Assembly (NCBI RefSeq): GCF_000373625.1
Contig: NZ_KB891999.1
Coordinates: 101,738-165,737, forward strand
DNA: 64,000 nt
DNA from: Streptomyces sp. LaPpAH-108
Lineage (GTDB): Bacteria > Actinomycetota > Actinomycetes > Streptomycetales > Streptomycetaceae
Direction: 5' to 3'
This document shows positions 35,301 through 43,233 of this stretch, piece by piece. A program made the translations under genes and the position numbers. Under the pieces are notes generated by a model. That model saw only the letters and a list, made by a program, of their open reading frames with translations, had not been told where the DNA came from and searched no databases. Every line of letters begins with the position of its first letter. The stretch's first letter is position 1.

Positions 35301-35601
35301 GCCCGTCCCTTCCATGGTGCGCCTGGGCGGGGGCGGGGCCAAATGGCGGGCGGGCGTGGCTCTGGTGGGAGCGCCGGTTCGCCGGGCCTGGTGCTCGGTG
35401 GGTGGGGCGGCGAGATCCCCTCGGCAGGGTGGTCCAGGGCGGACGACCTGGCGCAGGTCGGCTCGGCAGGAGTGGCGCGGGCCGGGTTCGGCGACTCGCC
35501 GGAGGGGCTGTCGGGGTGGCTCGGGCGGGATCGGCTCTGTCGAGTCCCCTCCACATGGTTGGCCCCCACATGCCTGCGGGAAGAATGGTGGTGCCGGGGG
35601 C

Positions 35602-35649
35602 GATGGGGCTCGCCCTGTGACCGCACGGCCGACCGTGCTGATGGCCTCT
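35602..35649 (+). promoter_or_regulatory. Conserved upstream element, copy C (pyrophosphatase-like gene)
   Basis: Begins GATGGGGCTCGCCCT and ends CGTGCTGATGGCCTCT. The central inverted repeat is GCACGG-CCGA-CCGTGC. It ends 36 bp upstream of the ATG at 35686. The reading frame seen across copy A is closed here by a TGA, so conservation is at DNA or RNA level, not protein level. Confidence 0.7.
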
Positions 35650-35685
35650 GCGTGGATGGTGTGCGCATCACGGGAGGTGCCTGCG

Positions 35686-36177
35686 ATGGAGTTCCTGGTC
35701 ACGGTGGACGCGACGATCGGATCGCCGTTCGCCCCGCCCGACGGCTCGGACGGGTACGACCTGGTGAGCGCGGGCTCGACACGCGTCACCGGTTACCCGG
35801 TCGGCTCCGGCCGGGTCGGCGACACCCTCACCGGGCAGGGCGGTACGGTCCCGGTCCTGCTGCTCATGGAGGAACCCGCGCTGCCGGACCGTACCGTACG
35901 GGCGCGTCCCGTGGCCCTGGTGCACGCGCTGGTGGACGGCCGCCCGGAGACCCGGGTGCTGTGCGTGCCCGCGCACGACGCGAACTTCGCGTCCCTCGCC
36001 GACGCGAGCGCCCTGCGCACCTGGCACGCCGACGAGGACACCCTCGCCACCGTGCTGCGCCGCTTCGACCGCTCCCACCGCTGGCGCGTCATGGACTTCG
36101 AGGGGGCCGCGGCGGCGGAGGAGTTCCTGACGGAGGCGCGGGCGGCGTACGAGCAGCTGACGGGGCGGCTGGAGTGA
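35686..36177 (+). CDS. Degenerate inorganic pyrophosphatase paralogue (probable pseudoenzyme)
   Basis: A 163-residue protein from ATG 35686, with GGGAGGTG upstream. It aligns with the window's own ppa over its length (MEFLVTVDATIG against MELDVTVEIPQG; RVLCVPAHDANFASLAD against ILCVPAHDPRYAEVQD; similar C-terminal helix). Most catalytic residues are gone: the KYE segment is absent, YPADYGY is replaced by GYPVGSG, and the DGDPLD metal site reads GGTVPV. Hydrolysis of PPi is therefore unlikely. A binding or regulatory role is possible. It carries conserved element C in its promoter and is divergent from the ABC-F gene. Confidence 0.8.
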   Translation: MEFLVTVDATIGSPFAPPDGSDGYDLVSAGSTRVTGYPVGSGRVGDTLTGQGGTVPVLLLMEEPALPDRTVRARPVALVHALVDGRPETRVLCVPAHDANFASLADASALRTWHADEDTLATVLRRFDRSHRWRVMDFEGAAAAEEFLTEARAAYEQLTGRLE

Positions 36178-36268
36178 GGGGGCGGAGCGCCGAGGGGTAC
36201 GGAGCGCCGAGGCCCGAGCAGGCGTAGCGCCCGCACTCCGGCCCTGGCGCCCGTACGCCCGCGCCGCC

Positions 36269-36835
36269 TCACGTGATGTGCAGCCACACCCCGATCCACG
36301 TCACCGCCACTCCACCCACCCCCAGCACCCCGGCCCACCGCACCACGCTCCCCGCGAACAGGCGCCCGAGCGCCGCCCCGAGCACCGCGAGGGCGACGAC
36401 GGCGAGCACGGCCACGATCCAGGAGAAGCCGGGCAGCGCCGCACCGGCCAGCAGGGGGAGCGTCGCCCCGCCGAAGCTCGCGGTGCAGGCGATCACGGTG
36501 GCCAGCAGCGAGCGGCGCATCGCGAGGCGGCCGAGCCGGGTGGTGGCCAGCTGGCCGCGCCGGGTGAGGTTCAACTGCCGTGAGGCGCGCATGAGATACG
36601 CGCGCCGGTCGGCGTAGTCGGCGACGAAGACCGCGAACGCGGCGGTCGTGAGCGCGGCGAGTCCCACCCGGACCGCGAGCCCGGCGGTGACCGGCGTACC
36701 CGAACCGACCAGTGAGGCCGCGGCGAGGGTGAGCGCGTTGAGGAGGCCGTCCACCAGACCGAGGACGAGCGGCAGCGTGGACCGTGCGGCCAGTTCGCGG
36801 AACTGCCGCTCCACCGTTCCCAGTTGGGGTGTCAT
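36269..36835 (-). CDS. VIT1/CCC1-like membrane protein
   Basis: A 188-residue integral membrane protein with about five hydrophobic segments (roughly 22-45, 52-72, 109-134, 138-160, 168-188). LPLVLGLVDGLLNALTLAAA in the first segment resembles the GLxDG/N helix of vacuolar iron transporter (VIT1/CCC1) proteins. It starts at ATG 36835, overlapping the DUF211 stop by 4 bp (ATGA), so it is the second gene of that operon. Metal transport is inferred; the usual acidic metal-binding loop is not obvious. Confidence 0.7.
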   Translation of the reverse strand: MTPQLGTVERQFRELAARSTLPLVLGLVDGLLNALTLAAASLVGSGTPVTAGLAVRVGLAALTTAAFAVFVADYADRRAYLMRASRQLNLTRRGQLATTRLGRLAMRRSLLATVIACTASFGGATLPLLAGAALPGFSWIVAVLAVVALAVLGAALGRLFAGSVVRWAGVLGVGGVAVTWIGVWLHIT

Positions 36836-37116
36836 CGCGACCGGGGCTTGTTCTCCACCGTGTACACACCGGCCACGACCTCGTCGATGCTGTGCACCAC
36901 GGCGCCGGTCCGCTCGATGGCCCGGGTCAGCTCCGCGACGTCGATGTCGTCGCCCTCCACGGTGACGTTGGTGCCGACGGTCTCGATGTCGATCTCCGTG
37001 ACCGCGATGTTCACGGCCTGCACCCCGGGCGCGGCCTCGATCACGAGCGCGAGGTGGATCAGATCGGGTTCGGCGACCGTCTTGTCCACGTCGAGGACGA
37101 GTCTGCGGACGGGCAT
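36832..37116 (-). CDS. DUF211 family protein
   Basis: A 94-residue ferredoxin-like-fold protein matching archaeal DUF211 (MTH889 type) almost end to end: RRLVLDVDKTVAEPDLIHLA, VNIAVTEIDIETVGTNVTVE, and DDIDVAELTRAIERTGAVVH followed by SIDEVVAGVY. Start is ATG 37116 with AAGGAG seven bases upstream; ATG 37137 is also in frame. DUF211 is known mainly from archaea, and its function is unsettled. Co-translation with a VIT-like membrane protein suggests a cytosolic sensor or partner for a metal transporter (inference). Conserved element copy A lies 70 bp upstream. Confidence 0.88.
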   Translation of the reverse strand: MPVRRLVLDVDKTVAEPDLIHLALVIEAAPGVQAVNIAVTEIDIETVGTNVTVEGDDIDVAELTRAIERTGAVVHSIDEVVAGVYTVENKPRSR

Positions 37117-37186
37117 GGCGGGCTCCTTGACGGTCAAGCGGCTGTCGGTCCGCGGGCGGGCGCGGTGGCGCCCGTCGCCGTTCGGT

Positions 37187-37229
37187 AGAGGCCATCAGCA
37201 CGGGAGTGCGGTCAAGGGCGAGCCTCATC
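37187..37229 (-). promoter_or_regulatory. Conserved upstream element, copy A (DUF211 operon)
   Basis: On the minus strand it begins GATGAGGCTCGCCCT and ends CGTGCTGATGGCCTCT, with central arms GCAC and GTGC around TCCC. It lies 70 bp upstream of the DUF211 start and 147 bp from the divergent PP2C gene. Closest match is copy B; similarity extends outward (GGCGCAYCATGGAAG precedes both). Confidence 0.7.
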
Positions 37230-37376
37230 GCCTCTTCCATGATGCGCCCGGCGGGGAAGACCGGCGAGAGCAGGACCGGCGGGGGCCGGACGCCGAACCG
37301 CCGGAGGCCAACACGCTGAGGTTTCCGAACCACCGGCGACAAAGGTTACAAAGGAGACACGAGGAGAGGGAGTGCG

Positions 37377-38693
37377 ATGAAGCGGGACGACGACCCACCC
37401 CAGCCGGAAGCCGTGTCCGACGCGTCCGCTCCGGAGGCCTCGGCGGCGCGGCTGCGGCTGCTGGCCGAGGCGAGCCGCGCGCTGGCGTCCAGCCTGGACG
37501 CCGGGGAGGCGCTGCGCCGACTGGCCCGGGTGGTGGTGCCCAATCTGGCCGACGCCTGTGTGATCGACGTGATCGAGGGCGACGGGCTGCGGCGGCTGAC
37601 GGTCACGGACCGTGACCCGGAACGGGCGGTACAGGTCCTGTCGGGCGCGTCCCTGCCCGCGCCGGGCGAGTCGGCGGCCGAGCTGGCCAAGGTGCTGCGC
37701 GGCGCGAGCCCCCTGGTGATCGACGACTTCGGCGGCCCCCAGCCGGACGACCCCCTGCGGGCCGCACAGTGGCGGCTGTACCGGAGCCTGGGCGCGCAGA
37801 CCGCGCTGATCGTGCCCCTGCGCGCCCGACGGCAGGCGCTCGGCGCGCTGACCTTCGTCCGGCGTGCCCCGGCGACCCCCTTCGACGAGCAGGAACAGGC
37901 GCTCGCGGCCGACCTCGGACACCGGGCGGGCCTCGCGCTGGACAACGCCCGGCTGTACGCGCTCCAGCAGCACACCGCCGAGCAGTTGCAGCTCTCCCTG
38001 CTGCCGGACCTGTCCGGCGTCGGCGACGTCGAGCTGGCCGCGCGCTATGTGGCCGCGCGCGAGCGGGCCGAGGTGGGCGGCGACTGGTACGACGCGTTCC
38101 GGCTGCCCGACGGCTCGCTGATCCTCGCCATCGGTGACGTGGTCGGCCACGACCTGACCGCCGCCGTCCGCATGGGCCAACTGCGCAACATGCTGCGGGC
38201 GCTGGCCTACGACAGCGGGGACGACCCGGCGGGCACGATGGGCCGCCTGGACCGGGTGATGCAGGGCCTGACCGCCGTCGAGCTGGTCACGGCGGTCATC
38301 GCCCGCGTCGAGACACCGCCGGACGCGCCCTGGCGGCTGCACTGGACCAACGCCGGGCATCTGCCGCCCCTGCTGGTCTGCCCCGATGGCCGCAGCGACC
38401 TCCTGGAGGAGGGGCACGCCCCCATCCTCGGCGTGGACCCGGACCTGGACCGCGACACCGCGACGGTCACCCTGCCGCCCGGCTGCACGTTCCTGCTCTA
38501 CACCGACGGGCTGGTGGAGCGCCCCGGCGAGGACATCGGGCGCGGTCTGACCCGGCTGCGCCAGTGCGCGACGGCGTTCGCGGGCGAGCCGCTGGAGGTC
38601 TTCCTGGACGAACTCCTCGCCCGGATGGGCGACGACCGACAGGACGACATCGCCGTACTGGCCATGCGCGTTCCCTCCGGTTCGTCCGGCTGA
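37377..38693 (+). CDS. GAF-domain PP2C-type serine/threonine phosphatase (SpoIIE family)
   Basis: A 438-residue protein. The GAF domain is at about 25-195 (ARLRLLAEASRALASSLDAG; LADLGHRAGLALDNARLYAL at its end). The PP2C/SpoIIE phosphatase domain is at about 205-435, with metal-binding GGDWYDAF, ILAIGDVVGHDLTAAVRMGQ, NAGHLPPLLV, LLYTDGLVERPGEDI, and DDRQDDIAVLAM. GAGG-rich ribosome site before ATG 37377. Such proteins dephosphorylate anti-sigma-factor antagonists in sigma-B-like stress cascades after the GAF domain senses a ligand or redox state. It is divergent from the DUF211 operon. Confidence 0.94.
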   Translation: MKRDDDPPQPEAVSDASAPEASAARLRLLAEASRALASSLDAGEALRRLARVVVPNLADACVIDVIEGDGLRRLTVTDRDPERAVQVLSGASLPAPGESAAELAKVLRGASPLVIDDFGGPQPDDPLRAAQWRLYRSLGAQTALIVPLRARRQALGALTFVRRAPATPFDEQEQALAADLGHRAGLALDNARLYALQQHTAEQLQLSLLPDLSGVGDVELAARYVAARERAEVGGDWYDAFRLPDGSLILAIGDVVGHDLTAAVRMGQLRNMLRALAYDSGDDPAGTMGRLDRVMQGLTAVELVTAVIARVETPPDAPWRLHWTNAGHLPPLLVCPDGRSDLLEEGHAPILGVDPDLDRDTATVTLPPGCTFLLYTDGLVERPGEDIGRGLTRLRQCATAFAGEPLEVFLDELLARMGDDRQDDIAVLAMRVPSGSSG

Positions 38694-38926
38694 CTTGACC
38701 GCCGTCGCGCGGAGCGGTTCACTCGACTTCGGCGATGGAGCCCGCCTGGACCTCTCCGGTCCGAACCGCCCACCCCGGGCTGATGGTTCCTGACTCCGTC
38801 AGGAAAGCCATGCCTTCGGGAGGTACGCCGGGTGAATACGTCGCCGGTCCCCATCGCGGAACACGCTCTCGCGTCGTCGTCCGACTCCGCCCGCTCGTCG
38901 GCCACTTGCCGGAACGGAGCGCGGCG

Positions 38927-39133
38927 ATGAACTGCTTCGACTGCCAGGCCCTGGACACCGCCACCGCCGCTGTCGCGATCTGCCGCTCGTGCGGAGCGGG
39001 GCTCTGCGACCGGCACGCGCATCCGCACCCTCAGGCGCTCCACCGGGCGGCGGGCATGGGCACCGCGACCAGACGTCACGCGGCACGGCGCCTGCTGTGC
39101 GAGACGTGCGCGGTGGCCGAACGCAGCGACTGA
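38927..39133 (+). CDS. DUF2180 family small zinc-ribbon-like protein
   Basis: A 68-residue Cys-rich protein from ATG 38927. MNCFDCQALDTATAAVAICR opens it, followed by SCGAGLCDRHAHPHP, and LLCETCAVAE closes it. Spaced Cys pairs and His-Pro residues suggest one or two zinc sites, as in DUF2180. The 233 bp upstream contain no convincing gene. Stand-alone; function unknown. Confidence 0.8.
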   Translation: MNCFDCQALDTATAAVAICRSCGAGLCDRHAHPHPQALHRAAGMGTATRRHAARRLLCETCAVAERSD

Positions 39134-39373
39134 CGGCCGCCCCCGAGACGGCCGCGGCAGCCTCCCCGCGCTTCCCCGGCCTCCCCACCCTTCCGGCGCG
39201 CGTCCCTCCGAGCCGTACACCCGCACGGCCCGGGCGCCCGGAAGGCCACGACCGGGGGTGCGTCGCCCACCTGGGCGACCGCCCCCGGTTCGTCGATCCC
39301 CCTGTCGACAACGGAAGTTGCCGTACTCCTCCCCACGACCGGCACCGAGGTGACGGACACCGGCAGCCCGTTC

Positions 39374-39994
39374 TCAGTCCGCCTGTTCCGCCCGGCGGGC
39401 GTCGTTCGCGAGGCTGCGCGCGATGGCGGCGGCGCCGGAAGCCACGTCCTCCACGGTGGCGTGGCGGCGGGCGAGGAAGTCGCTGCGGAGCAGGGCCGCA
39501 TAGCCGTGGGCGGCGGCGATCTGACGCTCCAGCAGCTGGAGGGCGCTCTTGGCGTCCTCGCCGGTGACGGCCAGGGCGGCGGGCAGCAGGACGTCCATGA
39601 CGCCGCGTCCGGCATCAAGCAGTTCCTGGCTTCCGGCGTCGCGAAGTTCCTCGGCGTAGATGAGGTCGAAGCCCGAGCCGTGTTCGGCGGCGAAGCGGGT
39701 GTAGACGGCAGCGGCGGCGGCCAGGGTCTCGACCGGGTCGCCGGGGTCGGCCGCCCCCGCGTGCGCGGCGCGCAGTTCGCCGGTCAGCCGGTGTGCGGCG
39801 GTGATCGCGCACGCGATCAGCAGGTCCTTGCGGCTGGCGAAGTGCCGGTAGGGGGCCGCGCTGCTCACCCCGGCCCGGCGGGCGACCTCGGCGACGGAGA
39901 GCGCGCCGACGCCCTGTTCGGCGATGACGTCGAGGGCGGTCGTGACCAGCGTGGCCTTGAGATCGCCGTGGTGATACGTGCTGCGCCGGGGCAT
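39374..39994 (-). CDS. TetR/AcrR-family transcriptional regulator
   Basis: A 206-residue TetR regulator from ATG 39994. YHHGDLKATLVTTALDVIAE opens the DNA-binding domain; SVAEVARRAGVSSAAPYRHF (about 33-52) is the helix-turn-helix. The C-terminal region fits TetR_C_33-like domains (AAVYTRFAAEHGSGFDLIYA). A perfect operator (40016-40035) and a weaker one (40116-40137) lie between it and the SDR gene, so it very probably controls the SDR-ADH unit. The inducer is unknown. Confidence 0.94.
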   Translation of the reverse strand: MPRRSTYHHGDLKATLVTTALDVIAEQGVGALSVAEVARRAGVSSAAPYRHFASRKDLLIACAITAAHRLTGELRAAHAGAADPGDPVETLAAAAAVYTRFAAEHGSGFDLIYAEELRDAGSQELLDAGRGVMDVLLPAALAVTGEDAKSALQLLERQIAAAHGYAALLRSDFLARRHATVEDVASGAAAIARSLANDARRAEQAD

Positions 39995-40015
39995 CCGCCG
40001 TCCCTCCCTCACTGA

Positions 40016-40035
40016 ATGTAAGAGACATCTTACAT
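40016..40035. promoter_or_regulatory. TetR operator O1
   Basis: ATGTAAGAGACATCTTACAT: perfect 8-bp arms around GACA, 21 bp upstream of the TetR start. Strong candidate for autoregulation. Confidence 0.75.
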
Positions 40036-40115
40036 CAAGACGGCCCAAGCCGACCCGGCATGCACGGCCACATGTGCGAGCGCCACATGATCCCACCCTT
40101 CCCGGTGTTTGACTC

Positions 40116-40137
40116 AATGAGAGAGGGCTCTTACATT
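40116..40137. promoter_or_regulatory. TetR operator O2 (imperfect)
   Basis: Left arm AATGAGAGAG, right arm CTCTTACATT. The right arm matches O1 exactly (TCTTACAT) and the left arm deviates. It lies 60 bp upstream of the SDR start, over its likely promoter. Confidence 0.6.
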
Positions 40138-40197
40138 GATGTGAGAGGCCACATACATAGGTCACTGAACTGCCCTTATGCCCAGAAGGAGCGAAGT

Positions 40198-40962
40198 ATG
40201 TCCGCGAAGCTCGAAGCCACGGTGGCGGTCGTCACGGGAGCCAGCAGCGGCATCGGCCGCGCCACCGCCGTACGGCTCGCAGAGGAGGGCGCCGCCGTGG
40301 CGCTGGTCGCACGGCGCCGTGAGCGGGTGGAGGAACTGGCCCGGGCCATCGAGGCGAAGGGAGGCCGGGCCCTCGCGGTGGAGGCCGACCTCACCGACGC
40401 GGAGGCCGCGAACGGAGTCGTCGAGCAGGTCGTCGACCGGTTCGGACGGCTCGACATCCTGGTCAACGCGGCCGGTGTCATGCTCAACGGCGACACCCTG
40501 CGCGCCCGGACCGAGGAGTGGGACCAGATGGTGGACGTCAACCTCAAGGGGCTGATGTACGTCACCCAGGCCGCGCTCCCCCACCTGCTGGAGGCCGCGA
40601 AGAGCGCCGACCGCCAGGTCGCCGACGTGGTCAACATCAGCTCCGTCGCGGGCCGCCAGGCCCACCCCACCGTGGCGATCTACAACGCCACCAAGTTCGG
40701 CGTCACCGCGGCCACCGAGTCCTGGCGCCAGGAGTTCACCCGCCGCAACGTCCGCTTCTCCGTGATCGGCCCCGGCGCCGTCGACACCGAACTCTTCGGT
40801 CACCAGCAGCCGCACGTCCAGGAGAGCGACGAGCAGCTCTTCGCCGGTATCGAGAAGCTGCACCCCGAGGACATCGCGGACGCGGTCGCCTACGTCACCA
40901 CCAGCCCGCGTCGCCGCGCCATCAACGAGATCGTGATCCGCCCGACGGACCAGGCGTTCTGA
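40198..40962 (+). CDS. Short-chain dehydrogenase/reductase
   Basis: A 254-residue classical SDR from ATG 40198 with AAGGAG upstream. The cofactor motif TGASSGIG is at about 14-21, and VALVARRRERVEEL favours NADP. NAAG is near 89, the catalytic Ser in VVNISSVAGRQ, and Tyr-Lys in IYNATKFGV (YNATK, about 161-165). It oxidises or reduces an alcohol/carbonyl pair. Under probable control of the divergent TetR. A zinc alcohol dehydrogenase follows after 66 bp. Confidence 0.93.
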   Translation: MSAKLEATVAVVTGASSGIGRATAVRLAEEGAAVALVARRRERVEELARAIEAKGGRALAVEADLTDAEAANGVVEQVVDRFGRLDILVNAAGVMLNGDTLRARTEEWDQMVDVNLKGLMYVTQAALPHLLEAAKSADRQVADVVNISSVAGRQAHPTVAIYNATKFGVTAATESWRQEFTRRNVRFSVIGPGAVDTELFGHQQPHVQESDEQLFAGIEKLHPEDIADAVAYVTTSPRRRAINEIVIRPTDQAF

Positions 40963-41028
40963 ACACGGCTTGCGCGCCTGCCGGTTCACGTCCGTTCAAG
41001 GCAATCCCCTCCGCACAGGAAGACCCTC

Positions 41029-42072
41029 ATGACCCCCACCGCTGCTTACGCGGCACCCGCCGTCCACGCCCCGCTGGAGCCCACGACCATCGAGCGCCGT
41101 GCGGTCCGGGGCACCGACGTGCGCATCGAGATCCACTACGCGGGCATCTGCCACACCGACCTCATCCAGACCGCCGACGGCTGGGGCAAGGGGATCTACC
41201 CGATGGTCCCGGGCCACGAGATCGCGGGCGTCGTCGTCGAGACGGGGCCTGAGGTCACCCGGTACGCCGTCGGCGACCGCGTCGGCGTGGGCACCTACGT
41301 CGACTCCTGCCGCACCTGTGACCAGTGCCGCCAGGGCGAAGAGGTCTACTGCGCCCAGGTCAACCCCACCTACAACGCGCTGGGGCGCGACGGCAGCCCC
41401 AACCACGGAGGCTTCTCCCAGGAGATCGTCGTGGACGAGCGTTACGTCGCCCGCATCCCCGACAGCCTCCCCCTCGATGCCGCCGCTCCCCTGATGTGCG
41501 CCGGTGTGACCACCTACTCGCCCCTGGCCCACTGGAAGGCAGGCCCCGGTGTGAAGGTGGCCGTCCTCGGCATGGGCGGCCTGGGCCACATCGCCGTCCA
41601 GATCGCCCACGCCATGGGCGCCGAGGTCACCGTCCTCTCCCGCACCCTGAACAAGAAGGACGACGGCATCGCGCTGGGGGCGGACCACTACTACGCCACC
41701 GAAGACCCCGCCGTCTTCGAACAGTTGGCGGGCCGCTTCGACCTCATCCTGTGCACCGTCTCCGACGCGCTCGACTTCAGCGCGTACCTCGGCCTCCTCG
41801 CCAAGGACGGCACCCTCGTCAACGTCGGCGCCCCCGCCGACGACATCACCATGAACAACTGGGCGCTCATCCCCGCCCGCCGCTCCTACGCGGCCTCCTC
41901 GGCCGGCGGCATGAAGGACACCCAGGACATGCTCGACTTCTGCGCCGCACACCAAGTGGCCGCCCGTATCGAGAAGATCGAGATGAAGGACGTCAACGAC
42001 GCCTTCGACCGACTCCACCACTCCCAGGTCCGCTACCGCTTCGTCATCGACATGACGAAGTTCAACGGCTGA
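41029..42072 (+). CDS. Zinc-dependent NAD(P) alcohol dehydrogenase (YahK/AdhA-like)
   Basis: A 347-residue MDR-family dehydrogenase; AGGAAG precedes ATG 41029. The catalytic-zinc ligands are in YAGICHTDL (about 38-46) and PGHEIAGVV (about 62-70). The structural-zinc cysteines are in SCRTCDQCRQGEEVYC (about 90-105). The Rossmann motif is VAVLGMGGLGHIAVQIAHAM (about 178-197). The subfamily reduces aldehydes with NADPH or oxidises primary alcohols. Probably co-induced with the SDR through the TetR. Confidence 0.94.
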   Translation: MTPTAAYAAPAVHAPLEPTTIERRAVRGTDVRIEIHYAGICHTDLIQTADGWGKGIYPMVPGHEIAGVVVETGPEVTRYAVGDRVGVGTYVDSCRTCDQCRQGEEVYCAQVNPTYNALGRDGSPNHGGFSQEIVVDERYVARIPDSLPLDAAAPLMCAGVTTYSPLAHWKAGPGVKVAVLGMGGLGHIAVQIAHAMGAEVTVLSRTLNKKDDGIALGADHYYATEDPAVFEQLAGRFDLILCTVSDALDFSAYLGLLAKDGTLVNVGAPADDITMNNWALIPARRSYAASSAGGMKDTQDMLDFCAAHQVAARIEKIEMKDVNDAFDRLHHSQVRYRFVIDMTKFNG

Positions 42073-42236
42073 CGGACGACGGCGGCGACCGGGGCCGACC
42101 TGGCCGACGCGGCGCATCCATGGCTCGGTGCGGGCCGCCCACCCCGCCCCGGTCCCGGTGCCCGTACACACGACTGACAAGAAGCTGTCACAGAAGAACC
42201 GGAATGCGGCCCCCGCCGACGGCCGTTTTCACTGAC

Positions 42237-43160
42237 ATGACTGTTGGAGTAGCGCTCAACGCGGCCGACGCGCCGAATCAGGTGGACGCCACCGTACTGC
42301 TGGCCCGGGAGGCCGCGGCGGCCGGGCTGCGGTCGGCCTGGTTCGGCCAGACCTTCGGCGCGGACTCGCCCCAGCTCGCGGCGATCGTGGGGCGTGAGGT
42401 GCCCGGGCTGCAGGTGGGCACCTCCGCGATCCCCGTCTTCGGCCGCCATCCGCTGCTCGTGTCCAGCCAGGCGCTGACCGCCCAGGCGGCGACGCACGGC
42501 CGCTACCACCTCGGCCTGGCCCTCGGCACGAAGCTGCTCACGGAGACCGGGTTCGGGCTGCCCTTCGAACGGCCCATCGCCCGGCTGCGTGAATTCCTCA
42601 CCGCGCTACGGCAGTTGACCGCGACCGGGACGGCCGACTTCCACGGTGAGCTGCTGACCGCCACCACCCCGGTCCCCGCGCGCGTGACCGGCGCCGAGGA
42701 CGGCGTGCCCCTCCTGGTCGCCGCGATGGGACCGCAGGCGCTGCGGGTCAGCGGCGAGCTGGCGGACGGCATCCTGCCGTACCTGGCCGGGCCACGCGCC
42801 CTCGCGGAGCACATCGTCCCCGCCCTGACCGCCGCGGCCGAGGCCGCGGGCCGTCCCGCGCCCCGCGTCGTGGCCCTCGTACCCGGCGTGGTCACGGACG
42901 ACGTGGACGCGGTGCGGCAGAAGGCCACGGAATACCTCGCCTTCTACGAACAGATCCCGTCCTACGCCCGTGTCCTCGAACTCTCCGGCGCCCGCCGCGC
43001 CTCCGACGTGGCCGTGATCGGAGACGAGAAGACGGTCGCGGCGGAGGTACGGCGCTACCGGGACGCCGGTGCCACGGAGGTCGTGTTCTCCGGCACGGAG
43101 ATCGCGGGCGACGAGGACCGCCGCCGGACCTGGGCCCTCCTGGGCGAGCTGGCTTCCTGA
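42237..43160 (+). CDS. LLM-class oxidoreductase, probable F420-dependent (TIGR03564-like)
   Basis: A 307-residue luciferase-fold protein from ATG 42237. Family pattern: LAREAAAAGLRSAWFGQTFG, VPGLQVGTSAIPVFGRHPLL, QALTAQAATHGRYHLGLALG, and PLLVAAMGPQALRVSGELAD. Actinobacterial members with this pattern use deazaflavin F420 rather than FMN; that is inferred from family. It is 164 bp downstream of the alcohol dehydrogenase and on the same strand, so it may belong to the same response. Confidence 0.9.
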   Translation: MTVGVALNAADAPNQVDATVLLAREAAAAGLRSAWFGQTFGADSPQLAAIVGREVPGLQVGTSAIPVFGRHPLLVSSQALTAQAATHGRYHLGLALGTKLLTETGFGLPFERPIARLREFLTALRQLTATGTADFHGELLTATTPVPARVTGAEDGVPLLVAAMGPQALRVSGELADGILPYLAGPRALAEHIVPALTAAAEAAGRPAPRVVALVPGVVTDDVDAVRQKATEYLAFYEQIPSYARVLELSGARRASDVAVIGDEKTVAAEVRRYRDAGATEVVFSGTEIAGDEDRRRTWALLGELAS

Positions 43161-43233
43161 TCCTTTCGCCCCACCGCGCCGCACGCCCCCTGCCGCACCC
43201 CACATGGTGCTTCCCCACATCGAAGGAGCCCAC

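Noticed and set aside
35551..35580. CCACATGG-type repeats near 35551, also seen before 43201 and 54585
   Set aside because: Short CACATG sequences recur before several ribosome sites but do not align beyond a few bases, unlike the long conserved element.
33264..36227. A 987-codon plus-strand frame across the ABC-F gene
   Set aside because: Antisense to Walker and signature motifs of the ABC-F gene, and it runs through the divergent promoter region with the conserved elements.
36178..36268. Short direct repeat (CGGAGCGCCGAGG twice) after the pyrophosphatase-like gene
   Set aside because: Only two copies in a 91-bp convergent gap; no dyad or terminator shape, so nothing to infer.
38719..38964. 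Minus-strand frame ending GMAFLTESGTISPGWAVRTG then EVQAGSIAEVE
   Set aside because: Third-position bias is moderately coding-like near its end, but there is no ribosome site, no recognised family and the 5' half overlaps the DUF2180 gene; possibly a remnant.
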